Below, in pieces: positions 25,084 to 33,142 of a stretch of DNA of 35,592 nt. The position numbers and the translations under genes were made by a program. The notes beneath the pieces are model-generated. The model worked only from the letters and a program-made list of their open reading frames with translations, was not told where the DNA came from and made no database searches. Position 1 is the first letter of the stretch. Every line of letters begins with the position of its first letter. The DNA is from JALRBM01 sp964615445 (GTDB lineage: Bacteria; Patescibacteriota; Saccharimonadia; Saccharimonadales; Saccharimonadaceae): positions 1 through 35,592 of the forward strand of contig CAZTOK010000014.1 in the NCBI GenBank assembly GCA_964615445.1, written 5' to 3'.

Positions 25084-25440
25084 CTAGATAAACCGGCTAC
25101 GGCGCGCGGTAATATAGAGGTCAATCTGACGCATTGACCATCCACGACGATGAAGCTCATCCTTTAATTTGCCGAGTAATGCTACACGAAATGCGCGCGT
25201 ATTTGTGAATCCACAGCGCCGTACAATGGTGTCGAATGTCATTTTCCGTTGCATACTCCGGAAGGTCATTGGCGCAATGTTTAATAGCTCCGCCCGAAGC
25301 TCGCCCTTACGATCATGGCGGCGCAACAAGTAATCAAACTGCGATTTATGCCGTAGTATTACCGATGCTCCCTCTTTCATTCGATCGGACGTTACCGCTG
25401 CAAGCAGCAATGTGGCAATCGTTTTGGTTGCTAACTTCAT
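25084..25440 (-). CDS. Hypothetical basic protein
   Basis: This 118-residue protein is rich in Arg and Lys (segments RHDRKGEL, RSMQRKMTFDTIVRRCGF, ITARRSRFI) with a mildly hydrophobic N-terminus (MKLATKTIATLLLAAV). It looks all-helical, and RCGFTNTRAFRVALLGKL may be a helix-turn-helix, so nucleic-acid binding is possible. No family recognised. AAGGAGG lies 3 nt before one ATG (25443) and 6 nt before the next (25440); I take the second. The upstream region carries two tandem repeats and an inverted repeat, unusual in this window. Confidence 0.7.
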   Translation of the reverse strand: MKLATKTIATLLLAAVTSDRMKEGASVILRHKSQFDYLLRRHDRKGELRAELLNIAPMTFRSMQRKMTFDTIVRRCGFTNTRAFRVALLGKLKDELHRRGWSMRQIDLYITARRSRFI

Positions 25441-25454
25441 CATCAACCTCCTTA

Positions 25455-25475
25455 TAAGCGTTGTTATACCGCTTA
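25455..25475 (-). repeat. Inverted repeat in the leader of the basic protein
   Basis: TAAGCG and CGCTTA flank 9 nt, located between the -10 box and the Shine-Dalgarno site. Either an operator or a small leader hairpin. Confidence 0.55.
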
Positions 25476-25482
25476 CGCTTTT

Positions 25483-25510
25483 AGTATAAAACGTGAAAAT
25501 ACGTGAAAAG
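25483..25510 (-). promoter_or_regulatory. -10 box and tandem ACGTGAAAA repeats upstream of the basic protein
   Basis: On the minus strand TATACT lies at 25483-25488. Directly upstream, two copies of ACGTGAAAA (plus-strand reading) start exactly 10 bp apart at 25491 and 25501, covering the spacer and -35 region. This spacing, one helical turn, suggests a cooperative protein-binding site. Confidence 0.55.
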
Positions 25511-25529
25511 AAAGTAGTTTATGCAACAA

Positions 25530-26249
25530 TTATCCAACGCTGACACCAAAAAGGTAGCCAACACCATAGGTGACCACCGAAGCAAGAACGATAATCCCTA
25601 GCTGCCTTAGAGCGCCGTGAATGACGCCTTTACCGCTTGAGTAGCTAATGTATCCCCCAACTAATAAACCTCCAACCGCTGTACACCCAATAGAGAGAGC
25701 CGAGGCCATAACGCCATGTGTAAAAAACCAGGGAGAAAGCGGCACTAAGGCGCCAATCGTAAATAACAAAAAGGATGATCCAGCAGCAAGCCATGGCGAT
25801 CCGAGTTCCTCGGGATTAAAACCAATAACTTGACTGGCGTAAATATGAGTAAGGTTATCGTCATTACCAGCAATCTCTTTCGCTGCAGTAGCTGCGGTGG
25901 TTTCACTATGGCCACCGTTAGTCAATCTTACCGTTAGTTGCTCTTCAAGTAGATCTCGATCATACTTTACAAGTTTTTTGATGTCTTTTAACACTCCACC
26001 AAATAATTCTACTTGCGCTTGAATAGAGATCCATTCGCCGGCGGCCATACTCACCGCACCGGCAATCAACCCAGCGAATCCAGCAAGAATAATCGCGTGC
26101 GTCGTAGCTCCGGCCGCCGCAACCGTCAGGACAATACAAAGTACACTAACAAGACCGTCATTTACACCCAGTACGGCTGCACGTGCGCCACCACGCTGCA
26201 CTTGCATGGCGCGTTTTGCAAGCAGTTCGCTATCTCTTTTTCTGTCCAT
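25530..26249 (-). CDS. VIT/CCC1-family metal transporter
   Basis: This 239-residue membrane protein belongs to the VIT1/CCC1 (DUF125) family, whose members move Fe2+ or Mn2+ across membranes. Landmarks: GARAAVLGVNDGLVS at the first segment, SMAAGEWISIQAQVE closing the second segment, a charged cytoplasmic middle with many Glu/Asp, and three more membrane segments towards the C-terminus. A TATAGT -10 lies 11 nt before the ATG with no Shine-Dalgarno. It may manage iron for the heme-copper oxidase, but this is inference. Confidence 0.88.
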   Translation of the reverse strand: MDRKRDSELLAKRAMQVQRGGARAAVLGVNDGLVSVLCIVLTVAAAGATTHAIILAGFAGLIAGAVSMAAGEWISIQAQVELFGGVLKDIKKLVKYDRDLLEEQLTVRLTNGGHSETTAATAAKEIAGNDDNLTHIYASQVIGFNPEELGSPWLAAGSSFLLFTIGALVPLSPWFFTHGVMASALSIGCTAVGGLLVGGYISYSSGKGVIHGALRQLGIIVLASVVTYGVGYLFGVSVG

Positions 26250-26330
26250 ATCTGCTATTTACTATATCATTACCGAGCGCTTTTTGATTTAATACAAGTG
26301 CTCACCGTGAGTCAAACCAAGGAGTGGGTT

Positions 26331-26948
26331 GTGAGTGATTCATACCGACCAACTGACGAAACCGCATTACTATGGCTATATCTTATTACCCAGCATGAAC
26401 CGTTTGTCGTCGCTTTAGAGCGACGTGGTGTGGAAGATTATTACTCACACTTTACGCTGCTCATGGGGCATATTATGCGGGTATTCGACGGTGTTGAGCA
26501 AGATGAGATATTTGAGCGGGCACAGACCGTGCATAGCTATGGAAAACTTGTCAGTTCAGAGATCTCACAGTTTATTTTTCAGGCGCTTGCGCTTACTATA
26601 TTTGTAGATACTCACGCACGCTTGGTGCAAAGGACGATCGACTTCAGGATTGTTGATCACTTCATCAATACGTTTGCATTAAAGCATGGTATGGCGCCCC
26701 CGGCCGGTACATTTACCGTGCGTGCTCAAGACGCGCTTCACACGCTTCAAACTGCACCCATTACCGGTCTTGCGGGCATCGGACTTGTTGACGGATGGCT
26801 TTGCACACCGGATGCAGCACGCGTTTTTAGTCAGAAGCTTCAGATTGTACGATTTAATACAGCGACTATACTAACTACTCTTAAACAGTATGTCGCCACT
26901 GAGCCTCTGCATAGCACGCTTGATGCCCTCGACAACTCCTTGCGGTAG
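26331..26948 (+). CDS. Hypothetical helical protein
   Basis: This 205-residue protein has no membrane segment or recognised family and looks predominantly helical. The open frame runs far upstream through the VIT gene, but AAGGAG at 26319-26324 is 6 nt before a GTG at 26331, giving a start VSDSYRPTDE. It is divergent from the VIT gene and followed by a 43-nt hairpin, so it forms its own unit. Function unknown. Confidence 0.7.
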   Translation: MSDSYRPTDETALLWLYLITQHEPFVVALERRGVEDYYSHFTLLMGHIMRVFDGVEQDEIFERAQTVHSYGKLVSSEISQFIFQALALTIFVDTHARLVQRTIDFRIVDHFINTFALKHGMAPPAGTFTVRAQDALHTLQTAPITGLAGIGLVDGWLCTPDAARVFSQKLQIVRFNTATILTTLKQYVATEPLHSTLDALDNSLR

Positions 26949-26951
26949 CAC

Positions 26952-26994
26952 CGATATCCCGGCATCTCTCTTGAAGTGAGGTGCCGGGATATCG
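26952..26994 (+). terminator. Hairpin after the 205-residue protein
   Basis: CGATATCCCGGCA and TGCCGGGATATCG form a 13-bp stem, and inner pairs CTC/GAG extend it. It shares the 9-mer GATATCCCG with the palindrome at 22357-22390. No T-run follows. Confidence 0.7.
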
Positions 26995-27004
26995 CCCAAC
27001 AATC

Positions 27005-27013
27005 TGGTATATT
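27005..27013 (+). promoter_or_regulatory. Extended -10 of the alpha/beta hydrolase gene
   Basis: TGGTATATT ends 8 nt before the ATG at 27022, with no Shine-Dalgarno sequence. Short-leader or leaderless mRNA is likely. Confidence 0.5.
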
Positions 27014-27021
27014 GAAAAAGT

Positions 27022-27690
27022 ATGTCATCATTCCCTCTCTCCACTGGAAACCTCTCTCATCCCTCCGGTGCTCATCGTCTTGTTATTTTATGCCATGGGT
27101 ATAAAAGTTCGCATCGACAAAAAGCACTTGCCGTTATTGCAGACGATCTGTTCCAAAAAGACTATGCAGTGTACACCTTCGATTTCTCCGTTTCAAATCC
27201 TGCGGATATAGAAGCGCAGGTAAATATCGTCAAGCAGATATACATGCATTTTTTACCCCAATACGACCACATATCGCTCGTTGCTGCAAGTTTCGGTGCA
27301 CTCGTTGCCTCTATAGCCGCAGCAGAACTATCTGACCTATCAGGCCTTATTACTATTAATGGCTTTTTTGGTCTGCCTCATATTGGCCGGAAGTACATGG
27401 CAACATATTGGCTATTTATACTGCTTACAGCACTACAACCACGTTCCCGAACCATCTTTCGCTATTACAAAACTCACTTTCAACCACAGCATATTATGGC
27501 AGCCACATTAGTCATTCATTCGCGTGTCGATTCAGTCGTAAATATTCGGCAATCAAGGCTTTTTTATAGTCATTTACATGCAAGAAAACAATTTAAAACC
27601 TTAGACCGAGGCAACCATGCGCTTTCAAATAGCCAAGATGCCAAGCGCGTTGCAAGAGCACTGCACATATGGTTACAAACTATCTCGTAA
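27022..27690 (+). CDS. Alpha/beta hydrolase
   Basis: This 222-residue cytoplasmic serine hydrolase has the fold's oxyanion region HGYKSS (25-30), nucleophile S90 in AASFG (the usual first Gly of GxSxG is Ala), acid D170 in HSRVD and base H199 in RGNHAL. The substrate is unknown; small esters, thioesters or lipids are possible. Its stop is one base from the stop of the convergent beta-rich gene. Confidence 0.85.
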   Translation: MSSFPLSTGNLSHPSGAHRLVILCHGYKSSHRQKALAVIADDLFQKDYAVYTFDFSVSNPADIEAQVNIVKQIYMHFLPQYDHISLVAASFGALVASIAAAELSDLSGLITINGFFGLPHIGRKYMATYWLFILLTALQPRSRTIFRYYKTHFQPQHIMAATLVIHSRVDSVVNIRQSRLFYSHLHARKQFKTLDRGNHALSNSQDAKRVARALHIWLQTIS

Positions 27691-27691
27691 T

Positions 27692-28393
27692 CTATGCGCT
27701 AAACAACCATACGGCAGCCATCTGAGGCACATCGAGTACTTCTATGCCGGTCATGGTCCACGTTTGGCCAGTTGGTGCGCTCATGCCTATTGTTTGACTT
27801 CCTGGCGTTGGTGCATTTTGATAGGCGTAATACTGCACGGAATCAGTATTGAGGTGGCCATCACCAAGCCCATCCTGAGCTGCTCCCGAACGATACACGA
27901 CGTTAGCCCCACCCGCACCAGGGTCCTTACTGGCATCATCTATGCTTACCCAAGTGATGATAGAGTTAGCTGCGGTTGTCGTAACAGTGGCCGTTGGTGT
28001 ATCAACACCAGTATTTCCCAAGCTGCCAAATATGACTGAATTTTTCGCCGGTGTCGCTGCGAGCGTTGCGTTCGACCAACGTTCAACCGTCATAGTATGA
28101 TAACAAGTTGAAGATGGCGCTGAAAGTGTTACCGACATAGCGCCAGGCGAAGTAGTAATAGCAGTACTAAAAATAGCTGCATAACAGCTAAAACCACCGG
28201 GTTGCGCTGTTGTCTGCTGCGTATATGTAAGACTGCCGCCACTTGGTGTGCCTGATGGTATGTTTGTATCCCATGTGCCTGCTTTAATAATGATCAGTTC
28301 ATTATTACCTGGTGTAAAAGATGGTGTACTTAGTGTGCTTGTATCACCATTTTTATTAGATTCAACGAAATAAGCGGTAATTAGTGTCGGCAT
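27692..28393 (-). CDS. Hypothetical beta-rich protein
   Basis: This 233-residue protein is rich in Thr, Ser, Gly and Asn with beta-strand stretches (LITAYFVES, NNELIIIKAG, AMSVTLSAP, HTMTVERWS, TGIEVLDVP). It resembles beta-sandwich or phage-tail and surface proteins, with no detectable signal peptide or membrane segment. Two cysteines (C91 and C104) occur in the middle. No clear Shine-Dalgarno or close -10 is seen, so the start is less secure. It could be secreted by a non-classical route or be a remnant phage virion protein; no other phage genes are near. Confidence 0.65.
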   Translation of the reverse strand: MPTLITAYFVESNKNGDTSTLSTPSFTPGNNELIIIKAGTWDTNIPSGTPSGGSLTYTQQTTAQPGGFSCYAAIFSTAITTSPGAMSVTLSAPSSTCYHTMTVERWSNATLAATPAKNSVIFGSLGNTGVDTPTATVTTTAANSIITWVSIDDASKDPGAGGANVVYRSGAAQDGLGDGHLNTDSVQYYAYQNAPTPGSQTIGMSAPTGQTWTMTGIEVLDVPQMAAVWLFSA

Positions 28394-28463
28394 AGAGGAT
28401 AGTGGTCAGTCTAAATATTAAGAACTAATTAAATTCTAGCCGAAGTATCACAGTAACACAAGT

Positions 28464-28490
28464 AAAAAGCTCGGTAGCAATGCCGAGCTT
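28464..28490 (-). terminator. Rho-independent terminator of the TetR-monooxygenase operon
   Basis: On the minus strand AAGCTCGG pairs with CCGAGCTT around an 8-nt loop, followed by TTTTT. It starts 7 nt after the stop of the monooxygenase gene. Confidence 0.85.
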
Positions 28491-28496
28491 ATCTAT

Positions 28497-29675
28497 TTAC
28501 TGATTATACTGTTTTACTTTCACACTATTAGCCGCACCCATGGCCGCTTTCTCAATTAACCCGCGCCAAGGCATATGCGGTAATAGCTTGAAGTTAAGGT
28601 TGCGCAGCCAAATCATGAACTTATTTTTAGGAATAAAGAACATTGCTGTTCCACCAACTGACTCCTGGTTCTTTTTTACATAGTCATGCATTTCGTTCTG
28701 GTAGACAGTGAACGCTTTTTCATAGTTATTGCCAGCCTGCTTCAACTCACCAGCAAGGATGTATGCACCCATTATCGCCATTGCCGATCCCTGTCCAGCA
28801 AGTGGTGATGCGCAGTACGCCGCATCTCCAAGAAGTACCACTCGTCCCTTTGACCATTTGTCCATATGAATCTGCGCAATCGAATCAAAATAGACATCGT
28901 TAGAAGCCTCCATGGCTTTAAGTAAAGTAGGAATCTCCCATTTGCCACCGGCAAAAGCACGCGCAATGATCTTCTTTTGTTGCTCGGTATTATGATAGTC
29001 ATAGGTAAGCTTTGGCGAAGCAAAGTAAAAACTAGCTTTCGCTTCGGTATTATCCTTCGCGCTATATATTGCCGCTAGCTTTCCGGGCGTCGCATAATAA
29101 CGACCTGTGTGCTTTAAATTGAGATAATTTGGCAGCGTAAAAATCGATACATAATGGTCAAGATGCTTTATATATTTTGATTCTTCTCCAAACACAAGAT
29201 CGCGTACATGCGAATGGATTCCATCGGCTCCTATAACAAAATCGAATTTCTTTGGCGCTGCTTTTTCAAATGTCACCTCTACATGTCTACCCGTATCGTT
29301 TATTGTGGCAATTGAATCGCCAAATATATAATGGACACTCTGTTTAGTAAGGTTATACAAAATTGATACTAAATCACCTCTTAAAATCTCCACTTCACCG
29401 CTTAAGAAAATCGATGGCATGTCAGCAATTCGCCTGCCACGTTCATCAACAAACGAAACAGCGCCCATGTTGGTCTGCTTCTTTTTAATATCGTCAAGGA
29501 TGCCCATTTGCTTTAAAACGTCCATCACCGCTCCTCGAAAGTCGACAGCGTAGCCTCCTTTACGCAGCGTTTCTGCTCGCTCAACAATGGTCACATCAAA
29601 CCCATAGCGATCAAGCCAGTACGCTAGTGCCGGTCCTGCTATACTCGCTCCTGAAATAAGAACCGATCTTTTCAT
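28497..29675 (-). CDS. FAD-dependent monooxygenase (TetX-like)
   Basis: This 392-residue group A flavoprotein monooxygenase has the FAD Rossmann motif GASIAG (9-14), the DG motif IGADGIHSHVRDLVFG and the second FAD motif GRVVLLGDAAYCASPLAGQG. These enzymes use NAD(P)H and O2 to hydroxylate aromatics, polyketides or tetracyclines. Resemblance to TetX-type enzymes is in the general layout only, and activity on antibiotics is not implied. It overlaps tetR by one base (TAATG) and is probably repressed by it. Confidence 0.85.
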   Translation of the reverse strand: MKRSVLISGASIAGPALAYWLDRYGFDVTIVERAETLRKGGYAVDFRGAVMDVLKQMGILDDIKKKQTNMGAVSFVDERGRRIADMPSIFLSGEVEILRGDLVSILYNLTKQSVHYIFGDSIATINDTGRHVEVTFEKAAPKKFDFVIGADGIHSHVRDLVFGEESKYIKHLDHYVSIFTLPNYLNLKHTGRYYATPGKLAAIYSAKDNTEAKASFYFASPKLTYDYHNTEQQKKIIARAFAGGKWEIPTLLKAMEASNDVYFDSIAQIHMDKWSKGRVVLLGDAAYCASPLAGQGSAMAIMGAYILAGELKQAGNNYEKAFTVYQNEMHDYVKKNQESVGGTAMFFIPKNKFMIWLRNLNFKLLPHMPWRGLIEKAAMGAANSVKVKQYNQ

Positions 29676-30307
29676 TACTTTTTTCCTTTCTTGACATAGT
29701 TAAGTGTTAACGCAGTAAGTGTATGAATAAATAACTCTAGGTTGTACTGTGGTTGTTGCGGAAGCTGAGCCAGGAATTGGTCACGCGCACCGTCGACAAC
29801 CAGTGCCATAGAAAAGCTATCAAATTCACTAAATTCACCACTTTTTTGCCCTGTTTTTAAAATCTCCTCAACGAGCGAAACCGCCGGTTGATCAGTCGTT
29901 TCCATAAGCTCCAAGAATCCCTTGCTATCGCGTACACTAAACAATACTTCTACTAGTGCTTTAAATAACTTAGGCCGCGTTCCCATATACGTGAGGTCAG
30001 ATTCTATAAGGCCACTCAGCTTATCTGTAGCAGTTACATACGTAGCAATACTTGTCTTCATATTGGCAACGCGAGCGTCATTGATACTACGATATACTTC
30101 TATCGTTAACGCTTCTTTGTTTTTAAAGTGGTACGAGATGAGGCTTGGACTAATGCCAGCATGTTTTGCAATGCGCGCGAATGAGGTATTTACATACCCA
30201 TATTCTGCTAAGCTATCAATGGTGGCATCGATAATTTGCCCCCTTCGTGCCTGCTCAATGAATGAGTGATTACTTTTTCGATTATTTGTACTAATTTCTG
30301 AATGCAT
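29675..30307 (-). CDS. TetR-family transcriptional regulator
   Basis: This 210-residue protein has an N-terminal helix-turn-helix (about 42-61, SFARIAKHAGISPSLISYHF) and a ligand-binding helical C-terminal domain typical of TetR repressors. The open frame starts upstream at a GTG, but TATAAT lies 6 nt before the ATG at 30307 with a TTGTGA -35 at 17 nt spacing, so the longer start would be outside the message. It likely controls its own operon with the monooxygenase, and the divergent FMN reductase. Confidence 0.88.
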   Translation of the reverse strand: MHSEISTNNRKSNHSFIEQARRGQIIDATIDSLAEYGYVNTSFARIAKHAGISPSLISYHFKNKEALTIEVYRSINDARVANMKTSIATYVTATDKLSGLIESDLTYMGTRPKLFKALVEVLFSVRDSKGFLELMETTDQPAVSLVEEILKTGQKSGEFSEFDSFSMALVVDGARDQFLAQLPQQPQYNLELFIHTLTALTLNYVKKGKK

Positions 30308-30313
30308 ATTCAG

Positions 30314-30342
30314 ATTATAATATACTTGTTCAATATTCACAA
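30314..30342 (-). promoter_or_regulatory. Promoter of tetR, 6 nt before ATG
   Basis: On the minus strand TTGTGA (30337-30342), 17-nt spacer, TATAAT (30314-30319), then 6 nt (CTGAAT) to ATG. Leaderless message predicted. Confidence 0.7.
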
Positions 30343-30364
30343 TACATTTTGTTATTTTTTGCTT

Positions 30365-30389
30365 TATACTATGTAGTGACTACTATAAT
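30365..30389 (+). promoter_or_regulatory. FMN reductase promoter with palindromic operator candidate
   Basis: TATACT (30365-30370), the palindrome GTAGTGACTAC (30373-30383) and TATAAT (30384-30389) lie in sequence before the ATG at 30404. A GGAG site at 30392-30395 serves the start. The palindrome directly next to the second -10 is a plausible repressor site. Confidence 0.5.
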
Positions 30390-30403
30390 TTGGAGATATA
30401 TGC

Positions 30404-30949
30404 ATGAACATCATTGCGCTATCCGGCAGTCTTCGGAAAGAATCATACACTACTAAATTGGTCCGTGCATTTCAAACATACGCACCAACAGAAGTTACCG
30501 TTACTATATTAGATATCTCGCAGCTTCCTCTTATTAACGAAGACTTGGAAATGGACCTTCCCAAAGCAGTCCAGGCACTTCACCAAGCAATAAGACAGGC
30601 CGACGGAGTATTATTTGCTACCCCCGAATACAATCGCTCCTACTCTCCTGTTCTCAAGAACGCTATTGACTGGGGATCTCGGCCAGACGGAGATAATGCA
30701 TGGGATGGCCTCCCGGCGGCAGTTGTTGGCGCTACTCCATATACCCTTGGAACATTTGGCGCTCAGCAACACCTTCGCCAGGTGTTTATGTACCTTAATA
30801 TGCCCACGCTACAGCAGCCAGAATTTTATCTCGAACATGCTGCAGAAAAATTTAACGAAGCAGGTGAACTAATCGATGTTCATACAAAAGAAAAGATAGC
30901 CGAACTTTGGGCTGCATTTATACCCTGGATACAAAAGAATAGACGATAG
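30404..30949 (+). CDS. NAD(P)H-dependent FMN reductase (flavodoxin-like)
   Basis: This 181-residue flavodoxin-like protein has the FMN phosphate-binding loop GSLRKESY (8-15) and the family stretch TPEYNRSYSPVLKNAIDWGS. Members reduce FMN, quinones or chromate. It is divergent from tetR and the monooxygenase, so it may supply reduced flavin or remove quinones. A GGAG site lies 8 nt upstream of the ATG. Its stop directly abuts that of the next gene on the minus strand. Confidence 0.92.
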   Translation: MNIIALSGSLRKESYTTKLVRAFQTYAPTEVTVTILDISQLPLINEDLEMDLPKAVQALHQAIRQADGVLFATPEYNRSYSPVLKNAIDWGSRPDGDNAWDGLPAAVVGATPYTLGTFGAQQHLRQVFMYLNMPTLQQPEFYLEHAAEKFNEAGELIDVHTKEKIAELWAAFIPWIQKNRR

Positions 30950-31999
30950 TTATTTCTTATGATCCACTACTGTTTGAGACACATCTTGAGGTGGATGAAA
31001 CGTCACTGATGATTGCTTGCCCATGACTTTGTTCCGAGTCACATAAAGAACTATGAGTATTACTATACCAACAAACATGAATGCCACCCCGCATGCTAAC
31101 CACCATCCACGAACATCGCCCGCAAGCGCCTCTGCAATCGAAATAATGCTGCCCTGTATACTATTACCGCCAAGTAACTGATTAATCACTCCTAATATCC
31201 ACGCACTGCTAAAGGCAAAAACACTGCTTATTATTCCGGTATTTATACTTATCCAGGCCACACGCTTTAGGCCCATTCGTCGGGTTTGGCTCCAAAAAGT
31301 AATTGCAAGAGCACAAAGGACAAGCACTATAGGCAACGCATACAGCGAGGTCATGTAGTAATGGTAGAACACCGGCACTGCTGCTATCTGCTGCGTTAGT
31401 GTTTGCCGCTGGCTGTTAACAAATTCATCAACTCCCACCATGTTGTCTACACCAAGCAAATTGCTATCCAGTACGCCTTGATGGACTGTTGTAGCGATGG
31501 TGTTTTTATCTACTCCTAATGGCTTACAGCTAAGGGATACTAGCGCCTCGAGCGATTGTGGCGGCTCCACAAATGTACTACACGAAGGCAATGCCTCTAT
31601 CTTCTGCTGCAAATACGTCGAGAGCGAATCGGAAAAACTATTTTTAATGCTACTTATATTTATAGCCAAGTTTGGCGTCGCCGTAGCACCCTGCATCCAC
31701 GAATAAAGATTGGTCAGAATTTGATGCGAAGATTGTTGCAGGAAACTCGATGAAACAGATTGCTCAAGCAACTGCTGTACGTTTGCATCGCCGGCCAGTT
31801 CAGGAGGGAGCGATGTCTCTTTTTGTGTCATAAAGGTTCGCTCTAGCTGCGTATATATACCGCTTCCCGCCAGCGCGTTTTCTACCGGCTGAGGACTACT
31901 CATAATGCCATATAGCCCCGCAAAAAACGCGAGCAATAAAGCGCTTAGTGTCATAACTACGCCCGCTATACCTGTTCCAAAACGACGAAGTGGGTTCAT
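30950..31999 (-). CDS. Hypothetical membrane protein with large extracellular domain
   Basis: This 349-residue protein has membrane segments at about 10-32, 217-236, 248-272 and 299-321, and an extracytoplasmic domain (33-215) with two cysteines (C140, C158). No family recognised. The C-terminus is short and cytoplasmic. TATACT lies 6 nt before the ATG with no Shine-Dalgarno. It could serve in cell-surface or host contact, but nothing in the sequence proves this. Confidence 0.72.
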   Translation of the reverse strand: MNPLRRFGTGIAGVVMTLSALLLAFFAGLYGIMSSPQPVENALAGSGIYTQLERTFMTQKETSLPPELAGDANVQQLLEQSVSSSFLQQSSHQILTNLYSWMQGATATPNLAINISSIKNSFSDSLSTYLQQKIEALPSCSTFVEPPQSLEALVSLSCKPLGVDKNTIATTVHQGVLDSNLLGVDNMVGVDEFVNSQRQTLTQQIAAVPVFYHYYMTSLYALPIVLVLCALAITFWSQTRRMGLKRVAWISINTGIISSVFAFSSAWILGVINQLLGGNSIQGSIISIAEALAGDVRGWWLACGVAFMFVGIVILIVLYVTRNKVMGKQSSVTFHPPQDVSQTVVDHKK

Positions 32000-32005
32000 A
32001 GTATC

Positions 32006-32011
32006 AGTATA
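32006..32011 (-). promoter_or_regulatory. -10 element 6 nt before the membrane protein
   Basis: TATACT on the minus strand is followed by GATACT and the ATG at 31999. Predicts a leaderless message. Confidence 0.6.
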
Positions 32012-32254
32012 ACGAATTAATACTGATTAGCGTAATTACATATGCTTAGAGCGAGTACGATAGCTCTCATAGAAATTTGGCTATACACAGCAGTGAATTG
32101 TCCAGAATAAGGGCACGGGGGGGTTGATTTTAGCCCATACGTCCTTAAAAGTTACGAGTCTTTTAATAGTTGCTATTTTTAATTTTTGATTATATGAGTA
32201 TAATTAAAGTGGTCAGAAGTGACTAGGTGGCACATCGACATTAGAGGAGGGGCT

Positions 32255-33064
32255 ATGGGAGTCATCGCATTTTTTCTCGTTGTCTTCATGGCAGCCAATT
32301 GCGTCTCCCAAGGGTACTTATGGGTGATGCTGTGGCAGGCCGTTGAGTATCACCATTGGTCCGATGGACTATGGGGAACATTCGCAGTCGGAGCGCTATT
32401 TGTAATAGTAGCGTTATGGTTGCAGCTTCAAACCCGAGCTCGGGCTATCAAAGCACGGGTGGAGCAAGCTCGGAAAACCGGCATTCAGCCTAGGATTCCA
32501 TGGTACGAGCGATGGGTGCCACGCCTCATTTTGTGGAGCCTTCTCGTGGGAGCGTTCGGCAACGTTTTCGATCTCTTCTGGATGAAGCACAGGGGGGTAC
32601 CCTGGGGTGAGCAAGACTCGTGGTTGACGGCTATTGCTGCAAGTAGCTTTGTCTTCATCATGATCCTGCCTTTTCTCCGCTCGTTTTTTAGCCCCCGTAC
32701 GGAAGTAGCTTCGTCTAGGAAGCCTAGAAAGCGCAGCGTTTGGTATAAGTTTCTACTAACAAATGAATATCCCAGCGTTCGCTTCAAGCTCGCAGGTGGA
32801 CTGTCATCGCGAGTCACACCTCAGTTCGCTTTGGGGCTGATGATTATCTTCGGGATTAATTCGCCCATGAATCGTCCGCTACTCATCGCGCTTACGATCG
32901 TTATGTTTACGTTCACATGCGTATTCTATTTCCAAAAGAAACTTTGGAAGATAAAGGCCTACCCCACCGATGAAGCAACCGCTAACCTAGGAATGTATGG
33001 TATGAACTTCGCCATTCTGATCGCCCTATTTTGGGTGGTGCCAACCGTACTTACTACCGTCTGA
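32255..33064 (+). CDS. Hypothetical polytopic membrane protein, orphan gene
   Basis: This 269-residue protein has about six or seven hydrophobic segments (approximately 2-28, 38-58, 90-110, 123-144, 188-202, 208-225 and 248-266), with basic loops at 59-90 and 145-165. No family recognised. The open frame begins with a GTG at 32219 but GAGGAGG lies just before the ATG at 32255, which I choose. The 255-nt gap before it holds a TATAAT (near 32209), a run of seven Gs near 32120 and nothing else I can support. It is followed by a 14-bp stem hairpin. Function unknown. Confidence 0.7.
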   Translation: MGVIAFFLVVFMAANCVSQGYLWVMLWQAVEYHHWSDGLWGTFAVGALFVIVALWLQLQTRARAIKARVEQARKTGIQPRIPWYERWVPRLILWSLLVGAFGNVFDLFWMKHRGVPWGEQDSWLTAIAASSFVFIMILPFLRSFFSPRTEVASSRKPRKRSVWYKFLLTNEYPSVRFKLAGGLSSRVTPQFALGLMIIFGINSPMNRPLLIALTIVMFTFTCVFYFQKKLWKIKAYPTDEATANLGMYGMNFAILIALFWVVPTVLTTV

Positions 33065-33070
33065 CCTGAA

Positions 33071-33110
33071 CTGTCGCTTGTCATTGGTTTGCACTGATGA
33101 CAAGCGACAG
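33071..33110 (+). terminator. Hairpin after the 269-residue membrane protein
   Basis: CTGTCGCTTGTCAT and ATGACAAGCGACAG form a perfect 14-bp stem with a 12-nt loop. No T-run follows. Confidence 0.7.
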
Positions 33111-33142
33111 TATATACCACTACTTTATAAAAATGGTTTGCC

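Noticed and set aside
26013..26330. Upstream extension of the 205-residue hypothetical protein
   Set aside because: It overlaps the VIT gene on the other strand, and AAGGAG marks the GTG at 26331.
28497..29675. Calling the monooxygenase a tetracycline-resistance gene
   Set aside because: Only the general flavin monooxygenase layout is visible; substrate cannot be deduced.
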